Origin: Ditylenchus dipsaci
Lineage: Eukaryota; Nematoda; Chromadorea; Rhabditida; Anguinidae
Direction of reading: 5' to 3'
Assembly (NCBI GenBank): GCA_004194705.1
Contig: SADC01001192.1
Span: forward strand, 292,716 to 356,715
Length of the DNA stretch: 64,000 nt
The notes beneath the pieces are model-generated. The model saw only the letters and a list, made by a program, of their open reading frames with translations, searched no databases and was not told where the DNA came from. Each line of letters opens with the position of its first letter. The first letter of the stretch is position 1. Shown piece by piece: positions 42,441-53,482 of the stretch. The translations under genes and the position numbers were made by a program.

Positions 42441-42479
42441 ATGCAAAACTGGAAAGCTGATAAGAGCAGGTTCGGCTTT

Positions 42480-44238
42480 TTTTCATCTCACATAAGTTCC
42501 TGTCTACATTTGAGGAAGAAGAAGATAAGCGGGATCGAGAAGAGCGTCTACAGCGATGTCAAGATAAAGATCAGCCCAAGCGAAGCATACCGCTGGAGCT
42601 CGATGACGGTACTGAACAAGAAGCAAACAAGAAGACAGTGTTCAGCAGCCGTCTACTTCTAATGCTCCTGTGGCAGCTGGGCAAAGGCCGAAAAAACGCT
42701 CTCCTGTTATCAAGCCCCTGCAGCGTCGTGAGCGCATGGGTACAAGGTCAGTTCCGATCGGTACCACTCGCGGAAGTTCTCGGCATCCATCCAGACACAA
42801 TCGGACCATTCATGCTCCAGTTGACACTGAGGACTCGCAGGATTCTATGCGAACAAGATCAGCCTCACTTCAACCCATGCTCTCAGCCTTGACGGTGCTT
42901 TCTGATCTATTGGTTATATCTTAAGTTATTTGTATTTTTCAGATGTCATCGGCGCCCGAGAAAGACAATTCTCAAACAACTACTGACACAGAAGAAACTG
43001 CACCAGAAGTGAATGTTGAAGCTATTCGCCGTTTAGAAGAGTTTGCCAACGCAGTTAGATACTTGTTGTTTTTATAGTTTTATACCTTTCTGATTTTTTT
43101 CGATTTAGGCTATCAGACGTCCTTTCGATTCTATCGTCAAAGAGTTTACCAAGAAAATTAGCTCAATTGACATACACGACTCGATGTGCATTGCCTCCAA
43201 ACAGAATGAGAAAAAAAACCGATACAGAGGTTACTTCTATTTTACTTGCTAAGCAGCAACAAACATTTTTTTAGACATTGTTTGCCTGGATTCTACTCGT
43301 GTCATTCTACGTGATCCTGACGGTGAAGCTAGAAGAGCGGGCAATTATATTCATGCGAATTATGTTAGCAGTGATGAGCTTCGAGCCACTTACATTTTGG
43401 CGCAAGGTCCTAAAAAAGAGACGGTTGTTGACTTTTGGCATATGGTAAGAATGTGCGTGATTTTTTCTAAAATATTTCTCAACCATTTAGGTCTGGCAGG
43501 TTCAATGTCCAGTGATCATCATGCTCTGCGACAATACAGAAAATGGAAAGAAAAAATGTGTGCAATATATACCTCCGAGGTAAAACTCAAAATTTCGCAA
43601 TCTTGAACGTAAGGATTCATCATTTCAGCTATACTACTGTGCAAGTGCCTAGCTCGAGTGGCAAGATGACAATTCGCGCTTCAGGTGCCAAGAAACACTC
43701 TAATGGGACTCTTATTGAAACGAAATTGACGCTGACTGAAGATGGCAAAGTACTGAAAGTAAAACACTGGAAATGGGTGGAATGGGGCGATTTCAGCGTA
43801 ATGATTTTTATTCGCATGTTTTGCGTGATTCTTACCTTTGTTTTGCAGGTTCCGAGAGAATTTCAAACAGTCTTCCGCCTTCTTCGAGAGCTCCGTCACA
43901 TTGAAAAGGGATTTCCTATTGTCCATTGCTCAGCTGGTGTCGGTCGCAGTGGAACACTAATCGCTCTGGAGGTTTGCTTGGCTGTTTTGCGGACAGGTCG
44001 GGTACTTACATCATGGTGATAATAAGAAGTAATAAGTTAAATAATTAATTTTTGATGCTTTGAGAATTGTGTGGAAATTGTTCGTCGCCAAAGAGCTCAC
44101 AGTGTGCAGACTTCGCTTCAGTACATGTTCCTGTATCGAGCCTTGTTGGAAATGTCGGCGGTCAATGACGTGGTAACTCTTGAGCAGATCAAAGACTTTC
44201 GACTAGCTTACGAAAAAATGGCCAAGAAAAATCAGTAG
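42480..44238 (+). CDS. Nematode-type cytoplasmic protein tyrosine phosphatase
   Basis: Core exons: 42943-43053, 43109-43229, 43275-43444, 43491-43579, 43629-43797, 43849-44001, 44065-44238. From the ATG at 42943 they give about 328 residues, with every junction in phase. Motifs in order: KNRYRDIVCLDSTRVIL, NYIHANYV, TYILAQGP, TVVDFWHMVWQ, KWVEWGDFSVP (the WPD loop, with Gly at the Pro position and the catalytic Asp kept), HCSAGVGRSGT (P-loop with nucleophilic Cys and Arg), then QRAHSVQTSLQYMFLYRALL. Predicted to remove phosphate from phosphotyrosine. Upstream, 42480-42894 reads as a charged, Ser/Arg-rich region (KKRSPVIKPLQRRERMG) ending in a donor whose phase fits 42943; it needs one base at ~42641. 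AATAAA at 44281-44286 follows the TAG. It resembles the many small PTPs of nematodes. Confidence 0.9.
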
Positions 44239-44280
44239 CAAATTATGAAAATGTATGGTGCGAATTCATGCTCGCCTTAC

Positions 44281-44286
44281 AATAAA
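44281..44286 (+). promoter_or_regulatory. Polyadenylation signal of the phosphatase gene
   Basis: AATAAA, 43 bases after the TAG stop at 44236-44238. Confidence 0.7.
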
Positions 44287-44344
44287 ACACCTATAATTCT
44301 CAATACTTTTTACGTTAATTATTTCGTCCTTACAGTACTGGAGC

Positions 44345-44745
44345 GGTGTGTGTCACTCGTCTGGTAAATCATGCTCTGTTAAGATCACGGTATATATTTT
44401 CAATTCTCTGGATGAAATTAGGTTCGGACCTGGATAAACCGCCATTCTGAATTAACCGTCTCCTAGGGCGAAAATTGGTTGGCCGGCAAGGAAACAAAGA
44501 TAAGTTTACTACCAATAAACCATCACTCGATAAGCCGTCACCCCAGCCCGGTCCATTAAAATTAAATGTTCCGTTCAATAAAATTGGGCAAAACAAAGTT
44601 CCGTCCAATTTTATTGGACGAAACAGAACCGTCACCTAACATATTTTGCAACATTTTTAAATTCCCACCTTAAATAAAAAGCGAAAAACGGAATTTTGAA
44701 GCAAATTTTTGTTTTGCCTTTGTGTCATAATTCTTTATAAAAAAT
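44345..44745. other. Intergenic, small inverted repeats; no gene
   Basis: Degenerate ATAAACCGCCA / AATAAACCATCA / ATAAGCCGTCACC units resemble pogo-like arrays seen at 60.2 kb. TTCCGTTCAATAAAATTGGG pairs with CCGTCCAATTTTATTGGACG. Nothing coding. Confidence 0.45.
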
Positions 44746-44748
44746 TTC

Positions 44749-45363
44749 GGGCAGCCGACGATTGCACCATTTCAAATTGCGCCAATTCAGATTGCGCCAC
44801 ATTCAAATTGCGCCACTGCAAATTGCGCCATTACAACCCTGCCAATTTCTGGTCATTTTACTGAAATTGATCATTGAAGGACATGAAAAAAGTCACCCCT
44901 AATACTAGAAGGGAACAAAATCCGTTGAGAACAGATTAAAAAATACACCGTATTTTCTCTAATAGACGGGTACCCCCTTGATTCAAAATCGTGCTTGTGG
45001 CATTGTGTTTTTAACCCACTTTTTGAAAAGTTCTGTCAGGCAAGTTATTACTCATTTTGTAGCCAGTGAGATGAGCTACAAAATTAGGGTAATTTGGGTA
45101 GAGCTGTCTTTAAAAAAGTGGGTTGAAAACACAATGCCAAAAACACGATTTTGAATCAAGGGGGTACCCGTCTATTAGAGAAAATACGGCATTTGCTTAA
45201 ATTTAATTAGAGTATATAGTGGCGCAATTTGATTTTGGCGCAATTTGCAGTGGCGCAATCTGATTTTGGTGCAATTTGCAGTGGCGCAATCTGCATTGGC
45301 GCAATTTGAATGTGGCGCAATCTGAATTGGCGCAATTTGAAATGGCGCAATCGTCGGCTGCCC
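44749..45363. mobile_element. hAT-like element with GGCGCAATTTG arrays and exact 8-bp TSD
   Basis: Inverted ends GGGCAGCCGACGATTGC / GCAATCGTCGGCTGCCC. AAAATTTC is duplicated exactly at 44741-44748 and 45364-45371. Subterminal arrays of a ~15-bp AATTGCGCCA unit, about five at the left and about nine inverted at the right. The centre holds a complete TACCGTATTT MITE (44946-45190: ACCGTATTTTCTCTAATAGA ... TCTATTAGAGAAAATACGG). Non-coding. Confidence 0.85.
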
Positions 45364-45371
45364 AAAATTTC

Positions 45372-46200
45372 AAGGCGATGATCAGTGTTGGCAATTTGAA
45401 TAAATGATTCAAATTAAAAACGTGATTTCGCGCTTTTGTCACGATTCAAATTAGCTATATTCAAATTAAAATATGTTTTTTTGGTGTAATTTGAATCACT
45501 GCTAATTTGAATCATCGCTTTTAGTGATTCAAATTTATTTGTCTAATTTGAATCACGGCTAATTTGAATCATCGCTTTAGTGATTCAAATTTATTTGTCT
45601 AATTTGAATCACAGCTAATTTGATTTTCGACACGAAATCAATTATTTTGAAAATTTTTGTGTGAAATTCAAGGTGGCCAAAGACCAGATGGCTCAGGACC
45701 CACTCCGGAATAGCCGAAAGGCCAAAATTTTTGGTTTTTTTTGGGGGTCGTCTGGGGGAGTAAACTTTTGCGAAAAAGCGATTGGGCGAATCAGATTTCC
45801 AGTCCGATCTGTTAAATTGATCAGAATTTCACCCTGAAGCATTGAAAACCACCAAAACCTGAAATTCTGAGCGATCTGAACCGATCGGACTGGAAATCTG
45901 ATCCGCCCAATCGCTTTCTCGCAAAACGTTTACTCCCCCCCACCAGACGACCCCCCCCCCCCCCCTCCTCGAGAAAACCAAAAATTTTGGCCTTTCGGCC
46001 ATTCCGGAGTGGGTCCTGAGCCATCTGGTCTTTGGCCACCTTGAATTTCACACAAAAATTTTTTAAAATAATTGATTTCGTGTCGAGAATCAAATTAGCT
46101 GTGATTCAAATTAGACAAATAAATTTGAATCACTAAAAGGGCAGTGATTCAAATTAGCTGTGATTCAAATTTATTTTGACCAGTCTCCCAAATTTTTTAA
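45372..46200. repeat. GATTCAAATTAG repeats around a TGGGTCC foldback, copy 1
   Basis: Tandem ~56-bp units containing TTTGAATCACAGCTAATTTG run inwards from both sides. They enclose an inverted repeat (45660-46070) whose arms carry GGTGGCCAAAGACCAGATGG, GACCCACTCCGGAATAG and AGATTTCCAGTCCGATC. A poly-C tract (45949-45966) marks one side. The second copy is at 46890-47560. Confidence 0.65.
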
Positions 46201-46458
46201 ATGATCTGGAGATATTGGCAGCACTTTGTTATATAACTTCGGGGTGCTCTACAAGAATCTGTTAAAAAATCTCTTAACGAAATATTTGAAAAAAGACATC
46301 ACTTGAGGTTCCGTGGTTAGTCCAGGTCACATGTTATAGTTCCGCTGGGTGCGAAACTTTATTTTTTACACCATTTTAAGTGAGCTTACTGATTTCTAGG
46401 GCTAACATAATCACTAAAAAACTGCGAAAAAAATCAGGGGTTTATACCCACAGCACAT

Positions 46459-46671
46459 TTATTTCATACGGCCCAATAAGTGCAGACGCCTCAAAATAAA
46501 AATATCAAACCTAAATATTTCCTCGTATAGCTGATATCTCTTTTTGAAGTCGTCCATATCAGCTTTCTTGCCCTTTGGAAGAGGCTGTCTTTTCTTGTCT
46601 ATTTTTGCTGGCTTCTTCAATCTTGCGACGGTCATTAGCTTCTGAACCGTTCTCTCAACGTCAATTTCACT
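46459..46671 (-). CDS. Small basic protein, possible single-exon gene
   Basis: From ATG on the minus strand near 46671 the frame gives ~71 residues: MSEIDVERTVQKLMTVARLK, a lysine-rich middle (KIDKKRQPLPKGKKADMDDF), a helix-like KKRYQLYEEIFRFD and a stop that overlaps AATAAA. Amino-acid use is protein-like and unlike the flanking repeats, which sit on both sides. A GT after TTTAG at ~46510 could instead be a donor, making this a first exon. I do not recognise the family. Confidence 0.45.
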   Translation of the reverse strand, partial: SEIDVERTVQKLMTVARLKKPAKIDKKRQPLPKGKKADMDDFKKRYQLYEEIFRFDIFILRRLHLLGRMK

Positions 46672-46889
46672 CATATTCAAAAAAATAACTGACTCTAAAA
46701 CTCATAAAATTAACAAAAATTTATGACTGTTTTCACCGTTGTTTTCAACAATGCAAAAGGTAAACCTTGGGGACAACAATGAGTGTAGGAAGGTGGTAAA
46801 GGCTTGTTTCCAATGAGCGGATTTTACCTTCACTCTCACTCTTCATTGGGTACACGAAAATTCTTTCACTCTCACTCTGACTTTGACTC

Positions 46890-47580
46890 TCCCTCAAATT
46901 TATTTGTGTAATTTGAATCACAGCTAATTTGAATCATCGCTTTTCGTGATTCAAATTTATTTGTCTAATTTGAATCACAGCTAATTTGATTCTCGACACG
47001 AAATCAATTATTTTGAAATTTTTTTGTGTGAAATTCAAGGTGGCCAAAGACCAGATGGCTCAGGACCCACTCCGGAATAGCCGAAAGGCCAAAATTTTTG
47101 GTTTTCTCGAGGAGGGGGGGGGTTCGTCTGGTGGGGGGGGGGGGGAGTAAACGTTTTGCGAAAAAGCGATTGGGCGGATCAGATTTCCAGTCCGATCGGT
47201 TAAATTGCTCAGAATTTCACCTTGAAGCACTGAAAACCACCAAAACCTGAAATTCTGAGCGATCTGAACCGATCGGACTGGAAATCTGATTCGCCCAATC
47301 GCTTTTTTCGCACAAAGTTTACTCCCCCCAGACGACCCCCGAAAAAACCAAAAATTTTGGCCTTTCGGCCATTCCGGAGTGGGTCCTGAGCCATCTGGTC
47401 TTTGGCCACCTTGAATTTCACACAAAAAATTTTCAAAATGATTGATTTCGTGTCGAGAATCAAATTAGCTGTGATTCAAATTAGACAAATAAATTTGAAT
47501 CACGAAAAGCGATGATTCAAATTAGGTGTGATTCAAATTACACAAATAAATTTGAATCATTAAAAGGGCTAATCACTAAA
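46890..47580. repeat. GATTCAAATTAG repeats around a TGGGTCC foldback, copy 2
   Basis: Same build as copy 1, with arms 47035-47215 and 47230-47440 and poly-G (47140-47152) in one arm. Together the two copies bracket the small gene at 46459-46671. Confidence 0.65.
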
Positions 47581-48284
47581 GGGCTAAGCCGAAAGAGACC
47601 CGAATATTGTAGTAGAGCAACTTCTCCTATTTGAAAGTCTATATCCCAGCCCACAGCAATTATTTGGCACTATATTGTGCTCCATTGTACCCCCCCCTCC
47701 CCAAAAAATAAGGACCTATTCCATTGAGGGTAGGCCAACGTATGTTTGGACGCACTCAAACATGAGGTTTTTGCTATGTTAGACTCAGGCTTAGACAGGC
47801 GAACTCCAAGTAAAAATAGGAGAACTACCTAGGCAGGTATTCAGACCGAGGATCAAGCATAATCCTTAGCCAAATAAGGCATATAGCTGGATAGGGATCA
47901 CGGATAAAAGATTATATTTAATCCTGATCCTGAATATAGGATTATTTCTGATACAGTTTTAAGGCTATTTTGACAGTTTTTTTGGGAAAATTTGTCTGAT
48001 CTAGTCTTTAGTCTGATACACCCCTAATTCGTCCTAATCCACCCCTGATACAGTCTGATCTGGCCCGATCTACTCCTGACCATCCCCTGATCCGGATTGA
48101 TCCACTCCTGTTCCCAGTGGTTGGGCTGGATCAGAACGGGTCAGCCGTAGATCGGGGATGCATCGGCTCAGATCAGGCTGGATCAAGATTTTGGATCAAT
48201 ATCTGGATCAAGATATTTTCGTCTTGTAAATAACTTTTAAAATTTAAAATGTTTTTCATGACCCAACTTCAGTTCTACTGGATA
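47581..48284. other. Intergenic, degenerate CTGATC(C/T) repeats; no gene
   Basis: 48000-48230 is rich in CTGATCTGG, TGATCCGG and GGATCAAGAT units. 47600-47680 shares TATTGTAGTAGAGCAACTTC with 54175. Nothing coding recognised. Confidence 0.45.
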
Positions 48285-48605
48285 ATCCATGCACCAACTA
48301 AACCAAGTGGTCGTCTACTTGGATCATAAAATTTTTACGTTTTTCATGTTCCAAAACCAGTTTTCTGGACTAACTCGGGCATGCTGAAGATGGTTTGATA
48401 GTGGTTAAATGCAGTTTTCTCAGGTATTGATTTTACCTAAACTCGATTTTACCAAAACTCGATATATACCCTACAAAACGGCATTTTATCATTATCAACC
48501 CATCTTTAGCATGCCCGAGTTAGTCCAGGGAACAGGTTTTGGAACCTGAACCAGTGAAAAAAATGTTGAATTTTTTATCCAAGTGGATGACTACTTGGTT
48601 GGTTG
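48285..48605. repeat. CCAAGTGG foldback element
   Basis: CCAAGTGGTCGTCTACTTGG at the left and CCAAGTGGATGACTACTTGG at the right. Arms include GACTAACTCGGGCATGCTGA and its inverse. Confidence 0.7.
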
Positions 48606-48774
48606 GTTCAAGCTGAAAAATTCCTCCGAAATTTTCACTGAAAGTGAGAGTGAAAAAAAGTCATTGGGTACACTGAAACTGAGAGAAACTGAGATAACAT
48701 TGCTGTTATATTTTTGTTTGTTGTACATTGAAAATAAATTACTGGTGAAATGACATGAACTTTTTCAATTGTTC

Positions 48775-48875
48775 GGGGATCAATCGGCCGGGGATCAATT
48801 GGCCGGGGATCAATTGGCCGGGGATCAATCGGCGGGGATCAATCGGCCGGGGATCAATCGGCGGGATCAATCGGG
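48775..48875. repeat. Tandem GGGGATCAATCGGCC units
   Basis: Six to seven ~17-bp copies of GGGGATCAAT(C/T)GGCC, followed by a right end of the TACCGTATTT MITE (TAATAGAGAAAATACGGTA at 48908). The matching left end was not found. Confidence 0.65.
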
Positions 48876-48989
48876 GTGGACCCGAAAAATAATTACCCCG
48901 GGGTAATTAATAGAGAAAATACGGTATCTGATTATTCAAATAGGCGCTTTTCGAATTATCTAATTGTCAAAGCTATGTAAAGCCGTTTA

Positions 48990-49320
48990 AATGTGGTTTT
49001 AGAGCCATATTTTGTCGACAACTTGGTGATAGAGTTTCGGACAAACTTGTGGAGAATCGAAAGTTGTATTAGCATCGTCAATATCAGAATTTTGGAATTC
49101 CTTCAAAAATGCCCTAAAATCGAAAAGGGAAAGGGGAAAAACCATCGAGAAAAGGTTTATCAGTCTCTTGTTAAATTTCGATTGTTAGGGCATTTTTGGA
49201 AGGAATTTTTGAATTCTGATATTGATAATGCTAAGCCAACTTTTAATTTTTCACAAGATTGTCTGAAACCACAACACCGGATTGTCGACGAAATATGGCT
49301 CCAAAACCATATTTAAAAAA
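48990..49320. repeat. ~330-bp palindrome
   Basis: TGGTTTTAGAGCCATATTTT ... ATATGGCTCCAAAACCAT. Inner CTTCAAAAATGCCCTAAAAT pairs with TTAGGGCATTTTTGGAAGG. The 107-residue frame through it is a by-product. Confidence 0.7.
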
Positions 49321-50195
49321 CATAAAACTTGGAATAATCCTTTCGTGTCGAGACTATCTCCTTAATAGCTGTTACCCTCCCTTTAAGTTTCAAATACAAA
49401 TATTTTAACAAGAATCTGCGGTACTGTATTTTTGACAATGTCAACTACAAGTTCTCATAAGCGTATGACGACTCAAAATGTAGATGTGATTGAGCCCTAT
49501 CTTTTAAGCGGTCACGCACATAGGCACAGTTGAAGTTCGTATGGTCAAAATTACAATGTCAAACAATTTTAAATTTTGGCAAAAACAACCTGCTCGTTCT
49601 AATATTAATTTTGTAGATCGACTCCTCCGAGCTAGAGCATAAATCAGCCAGACTAGACAGGTGGAGGCAGTCTGCAATGAAGCACAAAATATCCAAGAAT
49701 GACTATCTTCAAAAACTTCTTCTGAGCACTGGACATGCCATTTTGTTAGAGACAAACCCTGGTAACACTACTTTAAAAAATTAAAAATTATTCTGGATTA
49801 TGAGCAGTTAACTCTCGGTAAACCTACATTCTGAAAACGCCTGATTTGGTTGACCAGCAAATAATTATAATAAAATGTACACCCTTGCACCGGCACCCTC
49901 GGTAAAAGCCAGTCAGAGATGCCGGTTTTGTGTTTGTGGTGACAAAACAGTTATTTATAGTAGCCAATTTTTTACTTTTCGAACTTTTCTTCTCAATTTG
50001 TAAGTGTAGCCATGAATCTCAAATGTTCAACTAGGTGACTTTTTTAAGTGATAATTTTGAAAAGTTGGATTTATTTAAAGGTTTGAATAGAGGAATTTTG
50101 TCCGTCTAAAGATTGAAATCTTTAGATTTAGAAAAGCTTTTACAGTAGTTAGAGTCCTGGTTAGGAAACTGAGATACAGGGCTACACGATCATGT
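49321..50195. other. AT-rich intergenic sequence, no gene recognised
   Basis: A minus-strand frame at 49504-49755 has a hydrophobic middle but no supporting splice or family signal. Otherwise nothing. Confidence 0.35.
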
Positions 50196-51711
50196 ATCGA
50201 AAAAAAGGCTAGACTTTACTTGGTCCCCCCCCCCCCCCCCCACGCTGACCCACTTTCGAGGTGAATTTCCAAAACCGATTGCATATTCGTGTTTCTCGAC
50301 TCGGATTTTTACGGGAAATGATCATCAGATTCTGTGAAAGTGAAAAATTTTTTTTGGGATTTGCCTTGGTCCCCAAGGTAAAATTTTAGAAAAAAATGAA
50401 AAAAAAATATCTTTTAAATTGGCGCCTTTTGAATTTAAAAGGGAATAAGGGCTGTATTGGGAGGGGAAGGGAATAAAGGGGGCCACTAATCACACAGGGC
50501 CCCTAACAAGAAGATGTTGAACATAGTTTTGAATACTGGGGCCTACCGCATAAATAAACTCTGGTATGCATGCTTTTTCATGCATCCAGAGTCACTTTCG
50601 AGTGATTTGTGTCTAAGGTATGTGGGTGTGCGCATTTCAACTCCAAGCCCCCTGCGCCCCTTCGGGGGCGCAGGGGCTTGAGAGTTAGAGATGCGCACAC
50701 GCACTTACCTTAGACATGATTCCGAGAAGTACACTTGATCATAAAATGCATATAGAGTAGAGACAGAAACGGGACGGGATCCCGTCGGATCCCGATCCCG
50801 CCCGAGCCGATTTTGGGCCAAAATCCCGTCCCGAAATCCCGCCCGAACAATTCTTAAAATCCCGATCCCGAAATTCGTCAAATCCCGATCGACAAATTTC
50901 ACCCTTTGTATGGTCGTAAAAGCACCAATTAGTTATGTGTTTCTTTAAAATCCATTGAAACCTGAAGCAAAAACGTGAGCGTTTCTCGCATCTTAGTTTT
51001 CTTTAGGTTGTCAGAGAAAAAATTCCCAGGAAAAAAGAGATCATTTTTTCCCGGGAAAATTCCGAGAAAAAATGATTCGGGAAAAAATAAAGAAAATATG
51101 GGAAAAAATGAATTTAAATAAGAGCTTGTTTTAGTAGGACAAAGTATGCTCTAAATCAGAATTTTATTGAGAAATCAAAGCACTTTCAAATACATTCAAA
51201 CCTAAAAAAAGTTCATTTTTAGATCAGCCCCTAGGAGTGACCTTATATAAAGGTTAGACTGTATAGAAACCAACTTTTTGTTTAAACAAATGCCGGGTTA
51301 TAGAGGTTCGACTGTAACTCAAAAACCAAGTCTCACCATAAGTCAAAAACACACCGAAATACTTACCACAACACACCACAGCGAAATTTAATCCAGTGAT
51401 ACGCCACAGAAAGCCACTGAAACGCCACTAAGTTCTCTGAATTCAGTGGTAATCCAGTCGGTTACCACTGGATCACCGCTGGATCAAATAACTACGTGGC
51501 ATTCAAGTGGCGTACCACTGGCAGTTTGTGGCACTGGATTACACTAGCATGGTAGATCGCTCGGGTTTTCGCCTGAGCCAAGCCTCTTCGGAGTGCTTGG
51601 CTGAACTTTTGGATGGCTGAGCCTCTGGCTCGGCCTTGATTAGCGTAATAATGCTTTTTGTCAAAAAATGAAGAATTTGGGATTGAGCCAATTTTAATAG
51701 CCTAATTATAT

Positions 51712-51800
51712 TTAATGAAGAGCCTGAATCCGAAGAAGAACGAACTGACGAGGAATATAGTGGTGTGGAGGAATTCGATGTGTTGTTTACCGATGAATAG
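51712..51800 (+). pseudogene. Acidic C-terminal exon remnant inside the hAT-like element
   Basis: Open to TAG at 51798-51800: EPESEEERTDEEYSGV then EEFDVLFTDE. Looks like a genuine acidic protein C-terminus. It lies upstream of the BED exon on the same strand, the wrong order for one hAT transposase, so the element is rearranged or holds pieces of two genes. Confidence 0.35.
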
Positions 51801-52040
51801 GATGTTAATTTGGTTTAAATAAATGCGTATTTGGATCTGGTTGAGTGTTGTTAAAGGCAATAAATTCTTTTTTTCCCTTTTTTCCCGGTGAAATTATTTT
51901 TTCCCGAAATTTTTCCGGGAAAATTCCTATGATCATTTTTCCCGGGAAAATGACAACCCTGGTTTTCTTCTTTTGTTCGGTTGAAATTGTGGTCATAAAG
52001 TTTTTGCTTTAATTGAGCTTCATAATATTAACATTTTTAG

Positions 52041-52180
52041 ATGAGCGTTATTTTGAATATCGGTTTATTCACAAAACTATCGGGCACTGAAGCAAAATGT
52101 GGAGTGTGTGGAAATCTAATAAAAATGACGGGTGGCAGTACAAAAGGCCTTTTCGTCCACGCACGAACTCACGACGAATA
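52041..52180 (+). pseudogene. BED-type zinc finger exon of a hAT transposase
   Basis: After a splice-acceptor-like TTTTTAG the frame reads FTKLSGTEAKCGVCGNLI, then KMTGGSTKGLFVHARTH: Cys-x2-Cys, GGST, His-x3-His spacing close to BED fingers of hAT transposases. It then loses similarity, and no RNase-H-like catalytic core follows before the TIR. Confidence 0.65.
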
Positions 52181-52561
52181 CTCGCTAGGCTCAAGCAAAA
52201 ATGCTCATTTTCCTGAACAAGGCATTGCCACAGATCAACTACTGCTACTAAAACTGTTACTTTTGTTAAATTTGCTCGTTTGTTGTTGTTTGCATATGGT
52301 GTTGTCAAAAAAAACAAAATTTTGAATAATCCCAAAAATTTGTTCGGGATCCCGACGGATCCCGAATTTTATTCTCCAAAATCCCGATCCCGAATTTTTT
52401 TCGGCCGAAAATCCCGTCCCGAAATCCCGCCCGAAGGCCTTTTTCTGTCTCTAATATAGAGTCTATTTTTGCCACGGCCCGAGTTGAAAAACATGGTAAA
52501 GCAGCCAAAAAAGTGGCCCTGTGTTATTCCCTTCCCCTCCCAATACAGCCCTTGAACCCTA

Positions 52562-53320
52562 TTTAAATGGCTTTTCTGGTCCTTTTATGGCGAGATTATT
52601 ACATAAAAATGGTTTTTGAGTGCATATAAAAAGTTGGTTTTTTGGAGGGGGGGGGCTACAATGGAATAGGTCCTTATTTTGGGGGGGGGGAGCGTGGTAC
52701 ACTGGAATAGCTTTTGGGGGGGGGGGGTTACAATGGAATAGCGGCAATTATTTTTTAGGTTTAGGTGATCCAAAAACAACCTGACAGTCTCTATTACTTC
52801 ACGGTGATTTAAATTAGCAGTGATCCAAATTTTTTGACCAAATAAATTTGAACGTAATTTGAATCACAGCCATTTTTCCCCTCAAAGATTCAAATTACGA
52901 AAATGATTCAAATTGCCATTACTGGTGATGATACTATCATGTGGCCCAGTGATTCTAGTTTCTTATGGGGTATTATGGGGCATTGTTTCAACATCTTTGC
53001 AAAATATATCCCAAAAAGGCAAAAGTATGAACTGAATTATTTTCTGACTTGCTTCATGTTCTTGCTTCCCTGGGATATAATTTGCAAAGATGTTGCAACA
53101 AATGATACCTCATTTAAAACAAGAATCGCAGGGCTACATGATATTCATATTATCTTGAAAAAAGAACTTGAAAAATACCAAGTCAAAATAAAAATTTGCT
53201 GCAACATTACAAGATTTTGCTGCGAAATTCCGTTTTACCCATAAAAAATCGAAGGTTGTCCAATTTTTTTGTTTTCTTTTCACTTTTGTTTGACTTCATC
53301 ATTTTTCTGATTATTTCATT
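52562..53320. other. Intergenic with poly-G tracts; no gene
   Basis: Three ACAATGGAATAG/poly-G units at 52645-52745, and fragments of the GATTCAAATTA repeat at 52800-52915. The frame at 52903-53244 shows no recognisable domain. Confidence 0.45.
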
Positions 53321-53324
53321 TATT

Positions 53325-53482
53325 GGGCAGGAGTAGTGTGCGCCAAATCATTTTGCGACAATTCAATTTGGGCCAAAATTATTCGCTAAATTCGGTAAAT
53401 ATTTGCCGAATATAGCGAATAATAATTTTGGCCCAAATTGAATTGTCGCAAAGTGATTTGGCGCACACTACTCCTGCCCCAT
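53325..53482. repeat. Near-perfect 158-bp palindrome
   Basis: GGGCAGGAGTAGTGTGCGCC ... GGCGCACACTACTCCTGCCC, with only a few mismatches along ~75-bp arms and a centre near GTAAATATTTGCC. No TSD evident. Confidence 0.75.

Larger units (their letters stand above)
50758..52453. mobile_element. hAT-like element with GGGATCCCG arrays, BED-finger exon and exact 8-bp TSD
   Basis: Ends TAGAGACAGAAACGGGAC and, inverted, CTTTTTCTGTCTCTA. ATATAGAG is duplicated at 50750-50757 and 52454-52461. Both subterminal regions are packed with CGGGATCCCG and CCCGTCCCGAAATCCCG units. A second subterminal set, TTTTTCCCGGGAAAA, occurs at 51040-51110 and 51880-51955. Inside are an exon-like BED zinc finger (52041-52180) and an acidic open stretch ending at 51800. 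A pogo-like end lies at ~51265-51315. Confidence 0.85.
50200..52560. repeat. Foldback element with UUCG core, split by a hAT-like insertion
   Basis: Left arm AAGGGCTGTATTGGGAGGGG (50447) and right arm CCCTCCCAATACAGCCCTT (~52533) are inverted, as in the 2660-3250 element. The conserved hairpin core lies at 50535-50745 (GCCCCCTGCGCCCCTTCGGG). The right half is displaced by 1.7 kb. Confidence 0.75.

Noticed and set aside
49504..49755. Minus-strand 83-residue frame as a membrane protein
   Set aside because: No splice or family support; composition is ordinary for AT-rich random sequence.
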